Shown here: one piece after another, positions 14,469-19,717 of the stretch
Numbering within the stretch: position 1 is the stretch's first letter
How the letters are laid out: every line of letters starts with the position of its first letter
Source of the DNA: CAYPEK01 sp964409645
Lineage (GTDB): Bacteria > UBP15 > UBA6099
Direction: 5' to 3'
DNA: 19,717 bases
Assembly (NCBI GenBank): GCA_964409645.1
Contig: CAYPEK010000083.1
Span: 1-19,717 of the forward strand
The notes under the pieces: model-generated
The model's database searches: none
Told to the model about the DNA's origin: nothing
What the model saw: only the letters and a program-made list of their open reading frames with translations
Program-made: the position numbers and the translations under genes

Positions 14469-17400
14469 ATGAACGGGAAAGTCAGAATCAAAGACAAAAT
14501 GAGAAGCGCGTACACTCCGGAGCAGTGGCTGGGCGTGCTTATCGAATCGGTCAGAGGGGAACAGTTCGAGGAGCGGGTAGCGCTCACGGACTGGCAGATT
14601 AAAGAGGCGGTCTATAACGGGCCCGGCGACTACACGTGGCTCGACAAGAACTGGCGCGGATACAAGCCGGGAGACCGCTGGGGCGGCGACGACCATACAG
14701 CCTTCTTCCGCACCGAAGTGAAAGTACCGGGTTCTTTCAGAGGCAAAACCGGTGTACTGCGGCTCGTGCCCGGCGGCGAGGCGTTGCTGAAAGTCAACGG
14801 AAAGCCCTTCACAGGACTCGACGAGAAACACGATGTGGTTTTTCTCGAAGAAAAAATGGCGGGCGGCGAAAAGCTCCGCATCGAGATCGAGGCGTACATC
14901 CGCCAGATGGACGACGCCGACCTGTACCACAATTTCGCGGTGGCGGAACTGGCGGTGCTCGACCGCGACGTGGAGAACGCCTACTTCGATTTCAAATGCG
15001 CGTTCGACGTGATGGAGTCGAACCGCGCGCCGCGCGAGGTACGCTCGTTTTTGTTCAGCGAACTGAAAGAAGCAACCGCGATGATCGACTTCGGCGCGGC
15101 GTCCCGACCGGCGTTCAAAGCAAGCCTCATGAAGGCGCGCTCCCGCTTCCACAAGCACGTTTACGAATCCGGAAAATACCGCGACGAAGGCCACATCAAC
15201 ATGGTCGGCCACTCGCATATCGATCTTGTTTATCTCTGGAGTTATAAAGAATTTCTGCGCAAGATCGGCCGCACGCACTCGACGACGCTGAACATTATGC
15301 GCGAGTTCCCGCAGTACCTCTTCAGCCAGAGCCAGATGAAACTTTATGAGGACCTCAAGGCGCTCTATCCTGAAATCTACAAACAAATCCGCGAGCGCGT
15401 GCGCGAGAACCGCTGGGAAGTGATCGGCGGAATGTACATCGAACCCGACTGCAACCTCATCTCCGGCGAATCGCTCGTGCGCCAGATTTTGTTCGGCCAG
15501 CGGTTCATGCGCGAGGAGTTCGGGGTCGGCTCGTCGGTATGCTGGCTGCCGGACGTGTTCGGCAATTCGTGGATCATGCCGCAGATTCTTTCGCGCTGCG
15601 GAATGAAGTATTTCATTACCGTGAAGCTCGTCGTGTGGAACGACACGAACGAGTTCCCGCACAACACGTTCTGGTGGGAAAGCCCGGACGGCTCCCGCGT
15701 GTTCGTGCACATGCCGTGCACGCACTTCGGCGCGGAGATCGACGCCGACATCATGCTCACCAACTGGGACGAGTACAAGCAAAAGATCGAATGCCCGGAG
15801 GCGATCTACAACTACGGTCACGGCGACGGCCGGGGCGGCCCGACCCGCGACGACATCCTCTCAGGCATCCGGATGCACAGATTCCCCGGCGTCCCGCAGG
15901 CGGATTTCACGCACGGCGAGGATTTCTTCGACCGCGCCTCGACGAAGGCGAAGAATCTGCCGGTCTGGAAGGACGAACTCTACCTCGAAACTCACCGGGG
16001 AACGTACACGACTCAGGCGATTCTCAAGAAGAACAACCGCCGCGCGGAGATCATGTACCGCAACGCGGAAATGCTGTGGTCCGCTTGCAAGTTGCTTGGC
16101 GGCAACTATCCCCGCGAGAAACTAAACACCGGGTGGAAAACGCTGCTGAAAAATCAGTTCCACGACATCCTGCCCGGCTCGCACGTCACGCAAGCCCGCA
16201 AGGACGCGGTTGAGGACTACAAATCGGTGTTCGCGACAGGCGGCGCCGCTCTCTCTTCCGCCCGGGAGTTCATCGCGTCGCGCATCGGCAGGGAAACAAA
16301 AGACCCGGCGGTCGTCGTTTTCAACTCGCAGACTTGGACCCGCGATGATGTGGTAGAAGCGGACATCAAAACATCGAAAAAGAAATTCTCGATAATCGGC
16401 CCGGACAACAGACCGGTTCCGTATCAGGTGATAAAGCGCGGCGACGGCGTTCAGCGCATTATTATGGCCGTCACCGGATTGCCGGCTTGCGGTTATTCGG
16501 TCTATAGAATCGTGGACGGCGGCACGAAGTTCGACACACACCTCGTGGCATCCGGCAAAAATATCGAAAACGATTTCTACTCGATAAAGTTCGCGAAGGA
16601 CGGCACGATTGCGCAGATATACGACAAGTTGCACAAGCGCAACGTGCTCGAAGCGGGCGCCGCGGGCAACGTGTTCAGAATCTTCGACGACGACCCCGGC
16701 CGCTACCCCGCGTGGGACATCGTCCCGATGTACAAGAACCACGAGCACGATATGCCGCCGGTCGAATCGACGGAGATCGTCGAGAACGGCCCCGTGCGCA
16801 TCGTCGTGAAGCAGGTACGCCCGTTCATGAAGTCGCGCATCGAACAGCGCATCATACTTTACCGCAGCCTGCCGCGAATCGATTTCGTCACGGAGATCGA
16901 CTGGGCGGAACGGAATAAGCTTCTCAAGGTCGGCTTCCCGGTGGACGTCAGCGCGATGAAGGCCGCCTACGACATTTCGTACGGATACATCGAGCGCCCC
17001 ACACACCGCAACACAAGCTGGGACGCCGCCAAATTCGAGGTGTGCGGCCACTTCTGGGCGGACCTCTCCGAAGGCGACTACGGCGTCAGCCTGCTGAACG
17101 ACTGCAAGTACGGCCACGACATCAGCGGCAACATGATGCAGCTCACGCTGCTGAAAGGCTCGATGCGGCCGGACCCGACGGCGGACCTCGGCCGCCACTC
17201 GTTCACGTACAGCCTGTTGCCGCACGCGGGCGACTGGCGCGCGGCGGAGACGCAGCGGCGCGCGTGGGAATTGAACGACCCGCCGGCGGTGTTGCCGCTC
17301 GGCAAATCGGACGGCGAACTGCCCGAATCGGTATCATTCGTGTCCATCGACAGGCCGAACGTGCTTCTCTCGGCGCTCAAGAAAGCGGAGGACAACGAGG

Positions 17401-17600
17401 CGCTCGTCATACGCCTGTACGAGTCGCAGAACTCGCGCGGCCCGGTCAGCGTGAAGTTCTTCAAGCCGCTGCTGAGCGCCGTCGAGTGCAGCCCGCTCGA
17501 AAACGACATTGCATCGGCGAAAGTTGTGAACGGCAACCTTATCTTCGACATAAAGCCTTACGAAGTTCGCACGTTCAAGCTGTATTTCGCGCATAGCTGA
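14469..17600 (+). CDS. Glycoside hydrolase family 38 alpha-mannosidase, cytosolic MAN2C1 type
   Basis: A 1043-residue zinc enzyme expected to remove alpha-linked mannose from oligosaccharides. Beyond an N-terminal beta domain, the catalytic domain starts near 240: GHSHIDLVYLW (H248, H250, D252), the nucleophile D362 in CWLPDVFG, NYGHGDGRGGPT with a likely zinc ligand H451, HRGTYTTQA at 509-517 and NQFHDILPGS at 562-571. These match the cytosolic/bacterial subgroup rather than Golgi mannosidase II, and length matches too. The C-terminal beta-sandwich region (about 600-1043) is complete. No signal peptide is visible, so it would act in the cytoplasm on imported or recycled oligosaccharides. It appears to be a single-gene unit with no sugar transporter or regulator alongside. 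Confidence 0.92.
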   Translation: MNGKVRIKDKMRSAYTPEQWLGVLIESVRGEQFEERVALTDWQIKEAVYNGPGDYTWLDKNWRGYKPGDRWGGDDHTAFFRTEVKVPGSFRGKTGVLRLVPGGEALLKVNGKPFTGLDEKHDVVFLEEKMAGGEKLRIEIEAYIRQMDDADLYHNFAVAELAVLDRDVENAYFDFKCAFDVMESNRAPREVRSFLFSELKEATAMIDFGAASRPAFKASLMKARSRFHKHVYESGKYRDEGHINMVGHSHIDLVYLWSYKEFLRKIGRTHSTTLNIMREFPQYLFSQSQMKLYEDLKALYPEIYKQIRERVRENRWEVIGGMYIEPDCNLISGESLVRQILFGQRFMREEFGVGSSVCWLPDVFGNSWIMPQILSRCGMKYFITVKLVVWNDTNEFPHNTFWWESPDGSRVFVHMPCTHFGAEIDADIMLTNWDEYKQKIECPEAIYNYGHGDGRGGPTRDDILSGIRMHRFPGVPQADFTHGEDFFDRASTKAKNLPVWKDELYLETHRGTYTTQAILKKNNRRAEIMYRNAEMLWSACKLLGGNYPREKLNTGWKTLLKNQFHDILPGSHVTQARKDAVEDYKSVFATGGAALSSAREFIASRIGRETKDPAVVVFNSQTWTRDDVVEADIKTSKKKFSIIGPDNRPVPYQVIKRGDGVQRIIMAVTGLPACGYSVYRIVDGGTKFDTHLVASGKNIENDFYSIKFAKDGTIAQIYDKLHKRNVLEAGAAGNVFRIFDDDPGRYPAWDIVPMYKNHEHDMPPVESTEIVENGPVRIVVKQVRPFMKSRIEQRIILYRSLPRIDFVTEIDWAERNKLLKVGFPVDVSAMKAAYDISYGYIERPTHRNTSWDAAKFEVCGHFWADLSEGDYGVSLLNDCKYGHDISGNMMQLTLLKGSMRPDPTADLGRHSFTYSLLPHAGDWRAAETQRRAWELNDPPAVLPLGKSDGELPESVSFVSIDRPNVLLSALKKAEDNEALVIRLYESQNSRGPVSVKFFKPLLSAVECSPLENDIASAKVVNGNLIFDIKPYEVRTFKLYFAHS

Positions 17601-17606
17601 AATGAG

Positions 17607-17671
17607 CAAGGGCGCGTGCAACGCGCCCCTACTCGATCTCATGAGCGTAGGGACACGTTGCGCGTGCCCCT
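17607..17671. repeat. Inverted pair of small palindromic repeat units
   Basis: Two copies of a roughly 25-base unit face each other across a 14-base spacer. On the minus strand the left copy begins GTAGGGGCGCG; on the plus strand the right copy begins GTAGGGACACG; about 20 of 25 positions agree and the differences are transitions. Each copy is also a hairpin by itself: GGGCGCG-TGCAA-CGCGCCC at 17610-17628, and a looser GGGACACG-TTG-CGCGTGCCC at 17651-17669 (one base bulged). This is the form of dispersed REP or MITE-like elements. It lies 7 bases after the mannosidase stop and may also end that transcript, though no T-run follows. Confidence 0.7.
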
Positions 17672-17709
17672 AAAAAATGTAACTTAACAAAATTACGTGC
17701 GGCACGGGG

Positions 17710-17739
17710 TTGCTATCCCACTTGCGCGCGGTTTATAAT
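17710..17739 (+). promoter_or_regulatory. Sigma70-type promoter of purH
   Basis: TTGCTA (17710-17715) and a perfect TATAAT (17734-17739) are 18 bases apart. Predicted transcription starts near 17746, giving a leader of about 57 bases. Confidence 0.6.
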
Positions 17740-17758
17740 AGCTGCCTATCATGCAGCT
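17740..17758. promoter_or_regulatory. Palindrome over the purH transcription start
   Basis: AGCTGC and GCAGCT, perfect 6-base arms 7 bases apart, begin directly after the -10 and are followed by TTTT. Because the left arm would lie at or before the predicted +1, it looks more like an operator than an attenuator. If transcription starts further upstream, it could instead be a short terminator-like hairpin. Confidence 0.45.
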
Positions 17759-17802
17759 TTTGGTTGTTCATCTGATGTCCGATAAATTTAAGGAGGCGTT
17801 TA

Positions 17803-19575
17803 ATGCTTAAAATCGAAACAGCCGTCATAAGCGTAAGCGACAAGACAGGCGTAGTCGAATTTGCAAAATTTCTTGTTAAGAACGGAGTAAAAATAATCTC
17901 CACCGGCGGCACGGCGAAAGCACTCGAAGAAGCCGGAATAAAAATCGTACCGATCAAAAAAATAACCGGCAACTCGAAGGACGACTACTTCGACGGCCGT
18001 ATGAAAACGATCAGCTTCAACTACGAAAGCGCGCTGCTCTACCGCCGCGACAGCGCCGTACACGTCAAACAGGCAAAGCAGCTCGGCATACCCAAAATCG
18101 ACATGGTCGTTTGCAACCTGTACCCATTCGAGAAAGTCACCGCGTCTGGCGACTGCACGATCGAAAAGGCGATCGATAACATCGACATCGGCGGCCCCTG
18201 CATGGTGCGCGCCGCGGCGAAAAATTTTCAGGGCGTCGCGATCGTCGTCAGCCCGGATTCGTATAAGCCGATCATGGCCGAAATGAAGGCGAATAAAGGC
18301 TGTGTGTCCGCCGAAACACGCGCACGGCTCGCCTCCATCGCATTCGAGCGCACCGCCGACTACGACGCCGCGATCAACACGTTCCTTGCGAAACAGCTCG
18401 AAGGAAAAATGACACGGCGACTCAAATACACGGACGGCGTCAAGCTCGGCCGCTACGCCGAAAACTGGCATCAGGTCGGCTGGATGTACCGCGATGAAAA
18501 CCTCCGCTGGCCCAACCTGCCGAACTGCAAACAGGTGCATGGCGGCCCGCTCGGTTATAACAATTACCTCGACGGCGAAGGCGCTCTCAATACCGCTCTC
18601 GAATTCCGCAATGTCCCCTGCGTGTCGGTCATCAAGCACTCGAATCCTTGCGGATTCGCAACCGGCGCGACGATCGAGGAAGCGTTCGAGCGCGCGTGGG
18701 AAGGCGACACCGTCAGCGCGTTCGGCTCCGTTATCGCTCTCACACGCAACATGACGCTCGGCATCGCGAAGATCATCGAAAAGCGTTTCGTGGAAGTCAT
18801 CATCGCTCCGAAGATCGAGCCGAAAGCGCTCGAATACATCAAATCGCTCGGCAAAAAGAAAGAAGGACTCCGCCTGCTCGAATACGGCGGCATCCCGTTC
18901 GAGTCGCGAGAAGAAACGCGGCTGCGCCCCATCACCGGCGGACTGCTCGAACAGGAGACGGACAACCTATACTACCTCTGCAAAACAGCGGCCGGCCTCA
19001 CCTCCGCGCCCAAGCAATACACTTGCAAAAACAGCGGCAAAAAGTTGACCGTCGGCATCGTCACAAAGAAAAAGCCGCCCGCCGGAAGAGCCGGCCTAGT
19101 CGATTTCGCGCTGAGGCACGCGAAGCATGTGAAATCGAACGCAATATCCATCGCCCGCGAATACAAGCCCGGCAAATATCAGGTGCTCGGCATGGGCAGC
19201 GGACAGCCGAACCGCAAGGACTCCGTCATGCTCTGCGGAATGCGCGCCACCGATAACCTGCGCGCCGAGTTCGCCCGCAAGAAAGGCGCGAAGGAAGGCC
19301 GCGACGCATTCCTCACCGGACTCACGAAAAAAGCCGCGAAGGAATATCTCGACGCGGAAGCGGCGTATGTGAAAAAACAGTTCGAGGGCGGCAGCATCGT
19401 CCTCGCGTCGGACGCGTTCTTCCCGTTCCGCGACGGGCTGGACAACGCGGCGTCCACAGGCGTCAAATTCATCGTCGAACCGGGCGGCTCCGTACGGGAC
19501 GACGAAGTGATCCGCGCCGCCGACGAGCAGGGCATCGCGCTCATCTTCACCGGCGTCAGGAAATTCAATCACTGA
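17803..19575 (+). CDS. purH: Bifunctional AICAR transformylase / IMP cyclohydrolase
   Basis: This 590-residue protein should catalyse the last two steps of IMP synthesis. An MGS-like cyclohydrolase domain covers about 1-200 (ISVSDKTG, ISTGGTAKAL, GRMKT, NLYPFE, NIDIGGP, RAAAKN) and the transformylase about 210-590 (catalytic K278-H279 in IKHSNPCG, SNAI, SDAFFPFRDG, EPGGS, FTGVRKFNH). Cyclohydrolase residues equivalent to vertebrate R64, K66, Y104, D125 and K137 appear to be kept, but the usual LHPKIHGG after the KT is replaced by ISFNYESALL. RYGENPHQ is RYAENWHQ, and it is about 60 residues longer than the E. coli enzyme. The ATG at 17803 follows AAGGAGG by 6 bases. It appears to be a single-gene unit between its own promoter and terminator. 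Confidence 0.92.
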   Translation: MLKIETAVISVSDKTGVVEFAKFLVKNGVKIISTGGTAKALEEAGIKIVPIKKITGNSKDDYFDGRMKTISFNYESALLYRRDSAVHVKQAKQLGIPKIDMVVCNLYPFEKVTASGDCTIEKAIDNIDIGGPCMVRAAAKNFQGVAIVVSPDSYKPIMAEMKANKGCVSAETRARLASIAFERTADYDAAINTFLAKQLEGKMTRRLKYTDGVKLGRYAENWHQVGWMYRDENLRWPNLPNCKQVHGGPLGYNNYLDGEGALNTALEFRNVPCVSVIKHSNPCGFATGATIEEAFERAWEGDTVSAFGSVIALTRNMTLGIAKIIEKRFVEVIIAPKIEPKALEYIKSLGKKKEGLRLLEYGGIPFESREETRLRPITGGLLEQETDNLYYLCKTAAGLTSAPKQYTCKNSGKKLTVGIVTKKKPPAGRAGLVDFALRHAKHVKSNAISIAREYKPGKYQVLGMGSGQPNRKDSVMLCGMRATDNLRAEFARKKGAKEGRDAFLTGLTKKAAKEYLDAEAAYVKKQFEGGSIVLASDAFFPFRDGLDNAASTGVKFIVEPGGSVRDDEVIRAADEQGIALIFTGVRKFNH

Positions 19576-19610
19576 TCCGCAACAGCGGAAACGAAATAAC
19601 GCTCAAAATA

Positions 19611-19638
19611 AAAAGGCGGCCCGCGGGCCGCCTTTTTT
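19611..19638 (+). terminator. Strong Rho-independent terminator after purH
   Basis: An uninterrupted palindrome centred between 19623 and 19624 (GGCGGCCC-GC-GGGCCGCC) is flanked by four A bases on the left and six T bases on the right. The A and T tracts make it a potential terminator in both directions. Confidence 0.92.
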
Positions 19639-19679
19639 ATTGCTCGTAACAACCGCAATAATCTTATACCAAAAGCATG

Positions 19680-19708
19680 TTGTAATGCAACAAACAGCAT
19701 GCTATGAT
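19680..19708 (+). promoter_or_regulatory. Sigma70-type promoter for a gene beyond the right edge
   Basis: TTGTAA (19680-19685) and TATGAT (19703-19708) are 17 bases apart. A GTTG-TAATG-CAAC inverted repeat overlaps the -35 (19679-19691), and a GCATG repeat flanks it. The gene itself lies outside the window. Confidence 0.55.
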
Positions 19709-19717
19709 ACCTTCAAA

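Noticed and set aside
14427..15821. A 464-codon open frame on the minus strand opposite the alpha-mannosidase, and similar long frames elsewhere in this gene.
   Set aside because: No motifs or plausible composition; the plus strand has intact GH38 catalytic motifs over the same bases.
17701..17714. A sigma54-like GGCAC...TTGCT sequence upstream of purH, tempting because a sigma54 activator is encoded in the window.
   Set aside because: The GG and GC dinucleotides are one base too close; sigma54 spacing is strict. A normal -35/-10 pair overlaps the same place.
17740..17802. A purine or ZTP riboswitch in the purH leader.
   Set aside because: The leader is too short and lacks the conserved bases of either class.

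Overview
This window is a gene-dense bacterial chromosome segment with 14 protein-coding genes, one of them cut by the left edge. Twelve read leftward (positions 1 to 14178) and two read rightward (14469 to 19575). Coding sequence is GC-rich and the gaps between genes are AT-rich. The organism looks like an anaerobic diderm bacterium: it has the genes of a cytosolic group 3b NiFe hydrogenase (sulfhydrogenase), Sec-type signal peptides, an envelope M48 protease and a sigma54 activator. No rRNA, tRNA, CRISPR array, integrase or transposase is visible. I cannot assign the lineage; a poorly cultured candidate phylum would fit the unusual domain architectures but is not proven.

Layout. (1) 1-2874: hydB, hydG and the first codons of hydD, the canonical hydBGDA order, behind a good sigma70-type promoter. 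Upstream is a rare MerR-HTH/receiver fusion regulator whose own promoter shares a 14-16 base element with the hydrogenase promoter. (2) 3078-6768: a tightly packed operon of cutA, SAM hydroxide adenosyltransferase, M48 metalloprotease and an NtrC-type sigma54 response regulator, with junctions of 1 bp or overlapping. (3) 6848-9222: a GAF-GGDEF diguanylate cyclase, then (upstream) a zinc alcohol dehydrogenase very like scyllo-inosose 3-dehydrogenase, with a clear terminator between them. (4) 9288-14178: two large TPR proteins, one exported with a Pro/Ala/Glu/Lys-rich linker and one membrane-anchored with a zinc ribbon. (5) 14469-17600: a cytosolic GH38 alpha-mannosidase. (6) 17610-17671: an inverted pair of short palindromic repeats. 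(7) 17803-19575: a divergent purH, closed by a strong terminator and followed by a promoter for the next rightward gene.

Most genes are recognisable housekeeping or accessory functions. The parts least explained by known systems are the MerR-receiver regulator with its shared promoter element, the unpaired sigma54 activator in the cutA/protease operon, and the zinc-ribbon/TPR membrane protein next to an exported TPR protein. I did not find evidence strong enough to call a wholly new system.
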